Shown here: positions 31,665 to 39,971 of the stretch, piece by piece
Position numbering within the stretch: position 1 is the first letter of the stretch
Layout of the letters: each line of letters opens with the position of its first letter
Source: Bacteroidota bacterium
GTDB lineage: Bacteria; Bacteroidota; Bacteroidia; UBA8524
DNA length: 41,791 nucleotides
NCBI GenBank assembly: GCA_016124735.1
Contig: WGMZ01000028.1
Location: forward strand, 1-41,791
Direction: 5' to 3'
Program-made: the position numbers and the translations under genes
Notes under the pieces: generated by a model
Database searches by the model: none
What the model saw: the letters and a program-made list of their open reading frames with translations, nothing else
Told to the model about the DNA's origin: nothing

Positions 31665-32693
31665 ATGAGATTAGGACTTATCATTTTAACAATGGCTCTT
31701 GCCGCCTGTGGGGGCGAAGAAGCGAATAAAGGTGCAGCAACTGGTTCAAAGGGACTCAATGCCGACATATATGTCGTCCATCCCGAGAAACTCGATGAGA
31801 CCATTAATGTAACAGGCTCTGTTATTCCAAACGAGCAGGTCGAGTTGAAGTCGGAAGAATCGGGCCGATTAATGAAAATTTCTTTTAAGGAAGGGAGTCA
31901 TGTGTCCAAAGGCGAGCTATTATTTCAAATAGATGATCGCGACTTTCAGGCACAGGCTAAGAATATTCAAGTGCAACTGAACCTTGCGAAATCTGAGCTT
32001 AAGAGGAACAGGGAGTTACTGGAGGCCCAGGCTATTAGTCAGGAGACTTATGATGTCAGCTATAACAAGGTGGAGTCTCTGGATGCACAATTGGAGTTGC
32101 TGAAAGTTCGCATTGATCGATGCCAGATTCGCGCACCATTTTCCGGACGTATTGGTTTGCGAATGGTCAGCGAAGGGGCTTTTATCAGTGTGGGACAAAC
32201 GCTGGTTTCGCTGGTACAGGAAAATCCATTGAAGATAGAGTTCGAAGTGCCGGAAATTTATTCTACCCGGGTTCACACCGGGATGCAATTGACTGCAATG
32301 CGCGCTGGGAGCGACGATAGCCTGAATGCCTCAATATATGCATACGATGCTCAAATTAATTCGGGAAACAGAAACCTAAAGGTACGTGCCCTGGACGAGG
32401 CCAATAAATCCCATTGGCTACCGGGTTCTTTTGTTAAAATCAGGTTAGCTCTGGAAGAAATGGATGAAGCGATCCTCATTCCTACTCAATCGCTTGTTCC
32501 TGAATTAAATGGGCAAAAGGTGTTTGCTGTGAAAAATGGGGTGATAGAAAGCATTCAGGTTAAAACAGGAATTCGGCTTTCGGATAAGATACAGATTACA
32601 GAAGGATTGCAGGAAGGCGACAGCATCCTGACCACCGGAATTTTACAAGCAAGAAACGGCATGCTCGTTCAGGTAAATCCAGCCAATAACTAA
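31665..32693 (+). CDS. RND efflux periplasmic adaptor (membrane fusion protein), lipoprotein
   Basis: This is the adaptor of a tripartite RND pump, bridging the inner-membrane transporter and the outer-membrane channel. The 342-residue protein starts at an ATG at 31665 with the signal MRLGLIILTMALAAC, Cys15 being the lipid anchor. An upstream TTG is rejected. The usual parts follow: the first lipoyl half (GSVIPNEQVELKSEESGRLMKI), an alpha-helical hairpin with coiled-coil character (about 95-150), the second lipoyl half (IRAPFSGRIGLRMVSEGAFI) and beta-barrel and membrane-proximal domains. It ends one base before the transporter gene. The substrate is not predictable. Confidence 0.92.
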   Translation: MRLGLIILTMALAACGGEEANKGAATGSKGLNADIYVVHPEKLDETINVTGSVIPNEQVELKSEESGRLMKISFKEGSHVSKGELLFQIDDRDFQAQAKNIQVQLNLAKSELKRNRELLEAQAISQETYDVSYNKVESLDAQLELLKVRIDRCQIRAPFSGRIGLRMVSEGAFISVGQTLVSLVQENPLKIEFEVPEIYSTRVHTGMQLTAMRAGSDDSLNASIYAYDAQINSGNRNLKVRALDEANKSHWLPGSFVKIRLALEEMDEAILIPTQSLVPELNGQKVFAVKNGVIESIQVKTGIRLSDKIQITEGLQEGDSILTTGILQARNGMLVQVNPANN

Positions 32694-32694
32694 G

Positions 32695-35600
32695 ATGAAT
32701 ATATCGGGAGTTAGCATACACAGACCGGTATTGGCCACGGTAATCAATGTTTTTATCGTGCTCTTTGGTATCATTGGGTTTACCTACCTTGGAATTCGAG
32801 AGTTTCCTAGCGTCGACCCGCCGGTAGTCACAGTTACAACGAATTATTCCGGAGCCAATGCTGACGTGATTGAATCACAGATTACAGAACCTCTGGAAGA
32901 ATCCATTAACGGTATCGCAGGGATTAGAAACCTGACATCCATCTCCAGCGAAGGACGCAGTAACATAACCGTAGAGTTTGAGTTGGGTGTGGATCTCGAA
33001 GCTGCAGCCAATGATGTGCGCGATAAAGTTTCCCGTGCGGTAAGAAACCTTCCTTCCGATGCTGACCCTCCTGTCGTCGTGAAATCTGATGCAGATGCGG
33101 AAACCATTTTATCCATCACAGTTCAGAGCGACAAACGCGATTTACTGGAGTTGTCGGCTGTTGGGAACAATATCTTTAAGGAACGAATGCAGACCATCCC
33201 CGGAGTAAGTGAAATACGTATCTGGGGCGAGAAGAAATACTCCATGAAACTGGAGATTGATCCGAATAAACTGGCCGGATACGAACTCACCCCACTGGAT
33301 ATTCGCAATGCCCTGGACAAGGAGAACGTGGAGCTCCCATCTGGCAGGGTAGAAGGGAATGAAACAGAATTGACCATCCGCACTTTCGGACGACTCACAA
33401 CAGTAGAAGATTTTAATAACCTGATCGTTTCTGAGAATAATGGGGTGCTGGTCCGCTTTAAAGATGTGGGAAAAGCGCGTCTGCTCCCCGAAAATGAACG
33501 TACTCTTTTACGGGGAGATGGCGGAATTCCAATGATTGGTATTGCAATCACTCCTCAGCCTGGCACCAATTATATTGAAATTGCTGATCGGGCGTATGAA
33601 CGCGTCGAGCAGATTAAAAAAGAATTGCCCGAAGATTATAAAATTGGTGTGGCTCTCGATACGACCCGCTCGATACGCACCGCCATTACAGAAGTACAGG
33701 AAACCATCATCATTGCCTTCCTTTTGGTGGTGCTGGTTATTTCCATCTTCTTAAGAAATTGGCGAACTACTCTGATTCCGGTAATTGCCATCCCTATTTC
33801 CCTGATTGGTGGATTCTTCATCATGTACCTCCTGGACTACTCAATAAACCTGCTGACTTTGCTTGGCCTTGTCCTAGCCACGGGTCTGGTAGTAGATGAT
33901 GCCATCGTTGTGATGGAGAATATTTATTCCAAAGTTGAAAAGGGAGTACCTCCCATGGAGGCAGGAATCCAGGGTTCGAAAGAGATTTTCTTTGCGGTTA
34001 TATCAACCACGATCACGCTAACAGCGGTTTTCCTACCTATCATCTTCCTCGAAGGATTGACAGGAAGGTTGTTTCGCGAATTTGGGATGGTTGTAGCGGG
34101 AACGGTTATCATCTCAACCATTGTTTCATTGACACTTACGCCAATGATGAGTTCCCGGATACTTCGCAAATCCACCTGGCAATCGCCATTCCTGAAAAAG
34201 ACAGATGCTTTTTTTGATGGCTTGAATAATGTCTATAAAAAAAGCCTTCATGTATTTATGCATTGGCCCAAGATTGCCTGGTTGGTGGTGGTGGTTTCCG
34301 GAGTTGCGATCTTCTGGCTGGGAAATATTCTGCCTTCGGAACTGGCCCCTATGGAGGATAAAAGCCGCCTCCGCATCGTGGCAACAGCGCCGGAAGGGGT
34401 GTCCTATGAATTAATGGACCGCTACGTGCAGGAGCTCGTCAGTTTAACCGATACCTTGCCGGAAAAAGAATCTTTGTTGAGTGTAACCTCGCCGGGTTTT
34501 GGATCATCTATCAATATCAATTCCGGATTTGTCCGACTCACCCTGGTGGATCCGAAGGATCGCAGGAAGTCACAACAGCAACTCGCCGGAGAGCTGACAA
34601 AGATTCTAAGTAATTACAGTTTTGCCAGAACCTATGTGGTGCAGGATCAGACGATAGGCGGAGGCAGATTGAGTGGATTGCCTGTTCAATTTGTATTGCA
34701 GGCACCCAATTTCGGCGAATTGAAGGAAGCATTGCCCAGATTTATGGATAGCGCCATGGCAACCGGACAGTTTGAAGTGATGGATGTGAACCTCAAATTC
34801 AATAAACCAGAGTTGAAGGTTACCATCAACCGGGAGAAAGCACAGTCGATGGGAGTGTCGGTAAGGGATATTGCCCAAACCATGCAGTTATTGTTCAGTC
34901 AGCAGCGCTTTGGCTATTTTATCAAAGATGGCAAACAGTATCAGGTGATTGGCCAGGCTTCCCGTAATAACCGGAATGAACCGTCTGACTTATCCTCGGT
35001 CTACGTGCGAAATAAAAATGGAGATCAGGTGCAGCTGGCCGACTTGGTGGATATGGAAGCAGAAAGCAGTCCGCCGCAATTGCACCGATACAACCGCTTC
35101 GTTTCAGCCACTGTTTCAGCGCGTCCAATAGAAGGAAAAACCTTGGGAGATGGCATTGAGACCATGGAATCGGTAGCTAAAAAAGTTTTGAACGATCGTT
35201 TCAGTACTGATTTGTCGGGAACATCAAAAGAATACCGAGACAGTTCCGGCAATCTGATGTTTGCTTTTTTGTTGGCTTTGGTATTGATCTATCTGGTTCT
35301 GGCAGCGCAATTTGAGAGCTTCCGCGACCCATTGACGATCATGATCACCGTCCCCTTGGCCTTGGCAGGAGCGTTGTTGTCGCTTTGGTTGTTCGGACAA
35401 ACCCTGAATATTTTTAGTGAGATTGGAATCATCGTTTTGGTGGGAATTGTAACGAAAAACGGTATCCTGATTGTAGAGTTTGCGAATCAGAAGAAGCAGG
35501 ATGGCCTGAATACTAAAGAAGCAGTGATGGAAGCGGCAGTTCAGCGATTCCGCCCAATCCTTATGACCAGTCTGGCCACGATCCTGGGAGCTCTTCCTAT

Positions 35601-35775
35601 TGCATTGGCATTGGGTGATGCTGCCACAAGTCGCATACCGATGGGTATCGCCATTATTGGAGGATTGATCTTCTCATTGGGATTGACTTTGTACGTCATC
35701 CCTGCAGTTTATTTGTTTATTACTTCAAAACGCGCTCGTTTGTCGGAGATGCAAAAATTGACATATGAGGAATAG
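32695..35775 (+). CDS. RND efflux transporter, AcrB/HAE1-type permease
   Basis: This 1026-residue proton-driven pump has the duplicated RND layout: one N-terminal helix, a large periplasmic loop, six helices, a second loop and six more helices. The opening ISGVSIHRPVLATVINVFIV is typical of the family. The proton-relay residues are present: adjacent aspartates in helix 4 (ATGLVVDDAIVVMENI) and the Lys in helix 10 (GIVTKNGILIVEFANQ). The helix between the two halves and the porter domains have normal length. The last 11 bases overlap the TolC-like gene, so translation of the three pump genes is coupled. The substrate is unknown, with drugs, detergents or lipids likely by family. Confidence 0.96.
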   Translation: MNISGVSIHRPVLATVINVFIVLFGIIGFTYLGIREFPSVDPPVVTVTTNYSGANADVIESQITEPLEESINGIAGIRNLTSISSEGRSNITVEFELGVDLEAAANDVRDKVSRAVRNLPSDADPPVVVKSDADAETILSITVQSDKRDLLELSAVGNNIFKERMQTIPGVSEIRIWGEKKYSMKLEIDPNKLAGYELTPLDIRNALDKENVELPSGRVEGNETELTIRTFGRLTTVEDFNNLIVSENNGVLVRFKDVGKARLLPENERTLLRGDGGIPMIGIAITPQPGTNYIEIADRAYERVEQIKKELPEDYKIGVALDTTRSIRTAITEVQETIIIAFLLVVLVISIFLRNWRTTLIPVIAIPISLIGGFFIMYLLDYSINLLTLLGLVLATGLVVDDAIVVMENIYSKVEKGVPPMEAGIQGSKEIFFAVISTTITLTAVFLPIIFLEGLTGRLFREFGMVVAGTVIISTIVSLTLTPMMSSRILRKSTWQSPFLKKTDAFFDGLNNVYKKSLHVFMHWPKIAWLVVVVSGVAIFWLGNILPSELAPMEDKSRLRIVATAPEGVSYELMDRYVQELVSLTDTLPEKESLLSVTSPGFGSSININSGFVRLTLVDPKDRRKSQQQLAGELTKILSNYSFARTYVVQDQTIGGGRLSGLPVQFVLQAPNFGELKEALPRFMDSAMATGQFEVMDVNLKFNKPELKVTINREKAQSMGVSVRDIAQTMQLLFSQQRFGYFIKDGKQYQVIGQASRNNRNEPSDLSSVYVRNKNGDQVQLADLVDMEAESSPPQLHRYNRFVSATVSARPIEGKTLGDGIETMESVAKKVLNDRFSTDLSGTSKEYRDSSGNLMFAFLLALVLIYLVLAAQFESFRDPLTIMITVPLALAGALLSLWLFGQTLNIFSEIGIIVLVGIVTKNGILIVEFANQKKQDGLNTKEAVMEAAVQRFRPILMTSLATILGALPIALALGDAATSRIPMGIAIIGGLIFSLGLTLYVIPAVYLFITSKRARLSEMQKLTYEE

Positions 35776-37096
35776 TAGGATTTTTGGAATGTTGGGAGGA
35801 GTCTTCCTGTTGGGATTTGCGTTTGGTCAGCAGCCATTGAGTCTGAAACAAATGACGGATTCCGTTCTCGAGCGCAATTATGCCATTCGGCTTGTCCGAA
35901 TTACCGAAGAGTCGGCTGCTATAAACAATACCCCGGGCGCAGCAGGAATGTCGCCAAGTGTTGGGTTTGTTGGATCACTTCAGGGAAGCTCGAATAATAC
36001 CCGTCAGGAATATTTTAGCGGAGATGTACGCCAGGCCAATAATGCGCAAAACCGCTCGAAAAATGCAGCCGTGCAGGTTAACTGGACGCTTTTCAACGGA
36101 TTTTATGTGCAGCATACCCGCGACATGCTCAAAATGCAAGAGCAATTGGCACATGCCAATACCGTGGTGCAGATGGAAAATGAGTTGTTTTCGGCGGCCT
36201 CTTTATACTATGAAATCATCGCTCGCAAAGAGCTGCTGGCAAATTTGGATAGCACCTTGCGTTATAGCCGCCTGCGATTTGAGTTGGCAGAAAAGCAACT
36301 GCAGGTGGGTAAAGGCAACCGATTGGAATTTTTGCAAAGCCAGCTTGACTTGCAGGCCGACAGTGCCCAGTGGTTGCAACAAAAGACACAACTTAAAAAT
36401 TTGTACCTGCAACTGGCCCGGCAAATGGGTGCAAACCCGGATTTAAGTTATCAACTTGATGGGAGCTTCTCCTTACCCCCCATAATGGTGCTGGAAGACA
36501 TCAAGAAACTTGCTCAGAAACAAAACAGTCAGGTGCGTCTTTTAAAATTACAGGAAAGGTTGAGCAATTCTCAATTGCAACGCACGAAAAGTGCACGCTA
36601 CCCGCGATTGGATATCTTCACCAATTACAGTTTTGTGAATTCGCAAAATGCGGTGGGAGTGCTCAAGCAATTGCAGAGTTTGGGGCCTTCTGCCGGATTA
36701 AATGTTTCCTATAATATTTTCAATGGAAATCTGGTAAATCGTCAGATTGAGCAAGCCAGACTTGATGTGCACCGTGTCAATCTGCAGCAGGAGCAAAATG
36801 AATACAATCTGGACATTGATGTGCGTCAGGCATTTGAAAACTATCTCTTGCACCGGAATCTGGCTGAATTCGAGCAAAAAAATCAGGAGTTGGCAATGGA
36901 AAACCTTCACCTTGCCAGAATTCAACTGTCGGTAGGGGCTATCACTCCGTTTCAGTTCAGAGATGTGCAATTGGTCCAACTGGCAGTAGAAAGCCGGTAT
37001 GCTCAGGCTCTCTTTGATTTAAAAGTGGCTGAACTTGAACTGATGCGGTTAAGTGGTGGCTTGTTGCAGTTCCTTCAGAGCGAGGCTTCAAACTAG
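35765..37096 (+). CDS. TolC-family outer-membrane efflux channel
   Basis: This 443-residue outer-membrane factor has a signal peptide (MRNSRIFGMLGGVFLLGFAFG, cut before QQPLSL). Two similar halves of long alpha-helices follow, each with beta strands for the barrel. The N-terminal half contains VNWTLFNGFYVQHTRDM and the C-terminal half LNVSYNIFNGNLVNRQIEQA, the paired FNG motifs characteristic of TolC-type channels. The start lies inside the end of the RND gene (11-base overlap). Its stop overlaps that of the convergent cheB by four bases. Confidence 0.93.
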   Translation: MRNSRIFGMLGGVFLLGFAFGQQPLSLKQMTDSVLERNYAIRLVRITEESAAINNTPGAAGMSPSVGFVGSLQGSSNNTRQEYFSGDVRQANNAQNRSKNAAVQVNWTLFNGFYVQHTRDMLKMQEQLAHANTVVQMENELFSAASLYYEIIARKELLANLDSTLRYSRLRFELAEKQLQVGKGNRLEFLQSQLDLQADSAQWLQQKTQLKNLYLQLARQMGANPDLSYQLDGSFSLPPIMVLEDIKKLAQKQNSQVRLLKLQERLSNSQLQRTKSARYPRLDIFTNYSFVNSQNAVGVLKQLQSLGPSAGLNVSYNIFNGNLVNRQIEQARLDVHRVNLQQEQNEYNLDIDVRQAFENYLLHRNLAEFEQKNQELAMENLHLARIQLSVGAITPFQFRDVQLVQLAVESRYAQALFDLKVAELELMRLSGGLLQFLQSEASN

Positions 37097-37674
37097 GTCC
37101 GGAATAATTTTGCCAATTCACCAATATCTTCCCGCTTAAAATAAAACTCCGCGGATTGTTTTTTTTGTGCCGCCAGTGGCATCATAGCGTACTCGGCTTG
37201 TTCGGGATGAATACAGAGGCTCACTCCTCCTTCTTCACGAATTTCTCTCAGTCCGGCAGCTCCGTCTTCATTGGCGCCAGAAAGCAAAATTGCACCACAA
37301 TTTTCTTTGTATTGATTTGCCATACTGCTAAGTAGCATGTCAATAGCGGGTTTGCAATACCATACAGGCTCTGTATCGAGAAGCTGCCAGCGGTTATTAG
37401 GTCCTACGGTAAGATGAAATCCGGCCGGGGCTATATAAATAGTACCCTTTTGAATGGATTCATCATCTTCTGCCTCTTTTACTTGCGCTTTGGTAAAGTA
37501 TTCCATGAGTCCGACCAAATTGCTTTTGTGCTGATTGTTTCTATGAATCACAATAACCAGCGTGAGGTTGGTTAACTGCTTTACCCATTCGATCATATCG
37601 TTAAAGGAACCGGCAGATCCGGCAATTGCGAGGAGACTGCAATTTTGAGCGCGTGATCTATTCAACGTCATCAT
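37093..37674 (-). CDS. cheB: CheB-type protein-glutamate methylesterase, catalytic domain only
   Basis: This 193-residue protein consists only of the CheB esterase domain. The triad is visible as Ser20 (AIAGSAGS), His44 (VIHRNNQH) and Asp137 (LSGANEDGAAGL). The N-terminal receiver domain that controls classical CheB is absent, so activity is not regulated by phosphorylation in cis. The gene overlaps the 3' end of cheR by 17 bases and must be co-expressed with it. No chemoreceptor, CheA or CheW gene is in the window. The pair may serve a non-chemotactic hybrid signalling system, as is common in gliding or non-motile Bacteroidota. Confidence 0.9.
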   Translation of the reverse strand: MMTLNRSRAQNCSLLAIAGSAGSFNDMIEWVKQLTNLTLVIVIHRNNQHKSNLVGLMEYFTKAQVKEAEDDESIQKGTIYIAPAGFHLTVGPNNRWQLLDTEPVWYCKPAIDMLLSSMANQYKENCGAILLSGANEDGAAGLREIREEGGVSLCIHPEQAEYAMMPLAAQKKQSAEFYFKREDIGELAKLFRT

Positions 37675-38500
37675 CTATCCTTTTTTGAAATATTTTATTC
37701 ACTGGATCCAGTTCTTCGAAGCGATTTGCGAAGGATGTAAACCGAATACTTTCCTTTTCTCCAAGACAGAGGAAACCGCCAGGTTTAAGGTTTTCATAAA
37801 ACACTTTCACCACTTCATCCTGAAGCGCCAGATCAAAATAGATGAGAGTATTGCGGCAAAGAATCATGTCAAAGTCTTCCGGATTTTTCATGTTCAGAAT
37901 ATTCCCTGCTTCGAAACAACAAGATTGGATTATTTCTGGGTGAAGGAAACTCACTCCGGAGCGGGTGGTAAAGTAGTCTTGAAGATGGGACTGACCATTG
38001 GCCAGAAAATAGGCATCGAGAAAAGCATTGAGTTGCCGCTCGCTGATACTGCCTCGCTGGGCTTTTGCAATCATCTCCGGATTCAGATCCCAGCCAGTCA
38101 GTTTGCTTTTTTTCAAAAGGCCATGCTCTTGCAATAGAATAGCCAAGCTATATACCTCCTCACCGGAAGAGCAGCCTGCATGCCAGCAGGAAATAGATTC
38201 TGCTTTTTGAAAATGAGGAAATACTTCCTTTTGCATTGCCGCGAAAAATTCGGGGTTACGAAACATTTCCGTGACATTTACCGTAATGGCATTGACTACC
38301 TGTTGCGCGTAATCGCTGCTTTTTTTTATTTCTTTGATGAGGGAATCCGGCTTCCTGTTTTTGAGATTGATGAATCGTTCAATTCTTCGTTTCAGGGATG
38401 CGCGTGCATAATGATGAAATCGAATTCCTAGTCTGGATTCCAAGGCATCGCATATTTCATTGAGTTCATTGTGTGTGACTTCCAGCAAGACTTCTTGCAC
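37658..38500 (-). CDS. cheR: CheR-type glutamate methyltransferase
   Basis: CheR transfers a methyl group from S-adenosylmethionine to receptor glutamates. The 280-residue protein has the N-terminal helical domain (LNEICDALESRLGIRF, ASLKRRIERF) and the SAM-binding domain with CWHAGCSSGEEVYSLAI, GWDLNPEMIAKAQRG and DMILCRNTLIYFD. A GTG start at 38500 gives MQEVLLEVTHNELNE. No ATG is found upstream in frame before the coding signal fades. No C-terminal TPR repeats are present. It forms a two-gene unit with the receiver-less cheB. The substrate receptor is not encoded here. Confidence 0.92.
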   Translation of the reverse strand: MQEVLLEVTHNELNEICDALESRLGIRFHHYARASLKRRIERFINLKNRKPDSLIKEIKKSSDYAQQVVNAITVNVTEMFRNPEFFAAMQKEVFPHFQKAESISCWHAGCSSGEEVYSLAILLQEHGLLKKSKLTGWDLNPEMIAKAQRGSISERQLNAFLDAYFLANGQSHLQDYFTTRSGVSFLHPEIIQSCCFEAGNILNMKNPEDFDMILCRNTLIYFDLALQDEVVKVFYENLKPGGFLCLGEKESIRFTSFANRFEELDPVNKIFQKRIDDDVE

Positions 38501-38857
38501 TGTATTCGGGCTATTGCGTGAAAATAGGTCTGCGACACGAAATAAAAAAATAACATGCGTCTCCGCTTTAGTTAAACCTCAGATTCATGAGAGTAATCCT
38601 GTTTCTTTTTTATTGTATGTTCATTTTGTCTTGATACAAAACGAACCAAAAGATCAAGGCCAAAATAAGCTTCCCCGCTCTCTGTTTTTTTCTTAACGGT
38701 CGGCCATTGCGTCTGGCCTCCCTAAAAAAAACATCACGCCAACGCGCGACCCGCATTTTGGCCAGCCCACCCGCAAGAAGCTTATCAATTTCTTTCATAC
38801 AGTGATGTTAGCATAAGCTGGCGTCAGCAATAGGCGCCTGGCTTCCGTAGATGGGGT

Positions 38858-38951
38858 ACCCGCTGCCTGACGGAGCGTCTATTTTCTTCCCTGTTTGAGC
38901 GAACAGAGTGAAGCGAGTTTGAAGAAAATAGCGGAGGAAGGCTTAGCGGGT
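38858..38951. repeat. Nested imperfect inverted repeat, about 94 bases
   Basis: The outer arms are ACCCGCT (38858-38864) and AGCGGGT (38945-38951). The inner arms are CTATTTTCTTC (38879-38889) and its exact complement GAAGAAAATAG (38921-38931). Between the inner arms lies GAGCGAACAGAGTGAAGCGA, which has a weak further dyad. Both strands would fold the same way. It may be a mobile palindromic repeat unit, a structured RNA or a recombination site, and nothing in the sequence decides which. Confidence 0.6.
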
Positions 38952-38981
38952 CATTTAGGAAGCAAGCGCGATTTTTTTCTT

Positions 38982-39002
38982 CCTTTTTTTCTAAAAAAAA
39001 GG
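38982..39002. repeat. Oligo-T/oligo-A hairpin
   Basis: CCTTTTTTT at 38982-38990 faces AAAAAAAAGG at 38993-39002 across a CT centre. The flanks continue the purine/pyrimidine asymmetry. It lies 30 bases past the long nested palindrome and may belong to the same repeat unit. Confidence 0.5.
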
Positions 39003-39071
39003 AAATAGAAAGAAGGAAAAATGGATTATGAATTCATTAACTAAAAGGTTTGTTTGGAAATAAACGGATAC

Positions 39072-39109
39072 AAATAAAAAAATAAAGGAGCATCGAACGA
39101 TGCCCCTTT
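39072..39109 (-). terminator. Rho-independent terminator of the head-GIN lipoprotein gene
   Basis: On the minus strand AAAGGGGCATCG and its partner ATGCTCCTTT form a stem with one mismatch and a four-base loop, followed by ATTTTTTT. It starts 20 bases after the stop codon at 39130. Confidence 0.88.
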
Positions 39110-39129
39110 ATACTCTCCACTGCAGGGTT

Positions 39130-39846
39130 TTACCTTGGATAAACTCTTCCGCTACCGCTAATTCGGGTACTTAACCTTGGATTTCCATCGTAGATGATGC
39201 TTCCGCTTCCTGATATATTGGCTTCGAGGTATTCTGAAGTCGCAACTTCCACTTTTCCGCTTCCGGATATTTGGGTATAAGCGTTTTTTGTTTGTAATCC
39301 GAATACTGCTATTTTTCCGCTTCCAGAGATGGAAGCATCTAAATTATCAGCCTCTCCGCTCATTTCCATTTTTCCCGACCCGCTTATTTTTATATTCAAA
39401 GTCTGGTCGGATTTGATCCCACTGCCGTTGATTTCTCCCGACCCGCTGATTTCTGCCCGGGTAAGATGATCGAAAGGTCCATTGATTCGAATAGTACCGC
39501 TGCCAAACACCCGCGTTTCCCAAAGATCTGGCATATGAATAACCACACGGGTTTTGGAATGGGTCATATGAACGAAACGATCTACATCAATAACCAGGAT
39601 ATCTCCCGTTACATCCGAATTGATGTACGATACCAGATTGGCATAATCAAAAACCTCCACATAGAAAATGGAGTCGGAATAGATTTGAACCTCGGCAGGA
39701 TGCTTGAGATGCACGGACTTAAAAGAACTTACCTGACGAATCTGACTGGTTTCCTGACCTCTACCTCGCAGAAATTCACGGCGGCTACAGGAGCTTATCA
39801 GCACGAGCAAAGCGACCTGTAAGATAAGAATCATTTTTGTTTTCAT
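39130..39846 (-). CDS. Head-GIN (DUF2807) lipoprotein
   Basis: This 238-residue lipoprotein has the signal MKTKMILILQVALLVLISSC (Cys20 anchor). The mature protein is a DUF2807 putative auto-transporter adhesin, head-GIN domain, a right-handed beta-helix-like fold. The family repeat is plain: six ISGSG units about 17-20 residues apart (for example AEISGSGEINGSG, ASISGSGKIAV and TRISGSGRVYPR), each starting a turn. The early segment FKSVHLKHPAEVQIYSDS is typical of the family start. The function is unknown and a surface binding role is inferred. It is divergent from the MBL-fold gene with a 125-base gap and has its own terminator. Confidence 0.88.
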   Translation of the reverse strand: MKTKMILILQVALLVLISSCSRREFLRGRGQETSQIRQVSSFKSVHLKHPAEVQIYSDSIFYVEVFDYANLVSYINSDVTGDILVIDVDRFVHMTHSKTRVVIHMPDLWETRVFGSGTIRINGPFDHLTRAEISGSGEINGSGIKSDQTLNIKISGSGKMEMSGEADNLDASISGSGKIAVFGLQTKNAYTQISGSGKVEVATSEYLEANISGSGSIIYDGNPRLSTRISGSGRVYPR

Positions 39847-39971
39847 AATTCTCAGACAGCTTAAAGAGCACTTACCCTACCGGAGTGAAAATTTTCTTTT
39901 CGACCAGCGACTTTTACAAACGGATTGAGGGCCTGGTGTTTGCTCTTTTTGCCGGATCCAGACCTCCCACC

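Larger units (their letters stand above)
38501..39129. other. Structured, probably non-coding region between cheR and the head-GIN gene
   Basis: This is a 629-base stretch with no credible gene. It holds a nested long stem-loop (38858-38951), an oligo-T/oligo-A hairpin (38982-39002), a weaker stem near 38814-38844 (AAGC-x-GGCG against CGCC-xx-GCTT) and a terminator for the next minus-strand gene (39072-39109). The segment 38609-38640 reads TTCATTTTGTCTTGATACAA on one strand, a sequence I associate with a dispersed repeat in Bacteroidota genomes. That recollection cannot be checked here. Small open frames such as 38610-38798 minus look like by-products of the repeat. Confidence 0.5.

Noticed and set aside
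31665-38500. Efflux pump and CheR/CheB as one new signalling-efflux system
   Set aside because: The units are convergent with a 4-base tail overlap and share no promoter. Adjacency alone does not support joint function.
38610-38798. 62-codon minus-strand frame (MKEIDKLLAGG...)
   Set aside because: Lies in the structured region, strongly Arg-biased, ends in a sequence I associate with a dispersed DNA repeat. Probably not translated.
38858-38951. Integron attC-like site
   Set aside because: The nested palindrome recalled an attC site, but no GTTRRRY core was seen and no integrase or cassette array is near.
39165-39520. Tandem DNA repeat in the head-GIN gene
   Set aside because: The ISGSG units are a protein repeat of the family. 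The DNA copies differ at synonymous positions, so it is not a separate repeat element.
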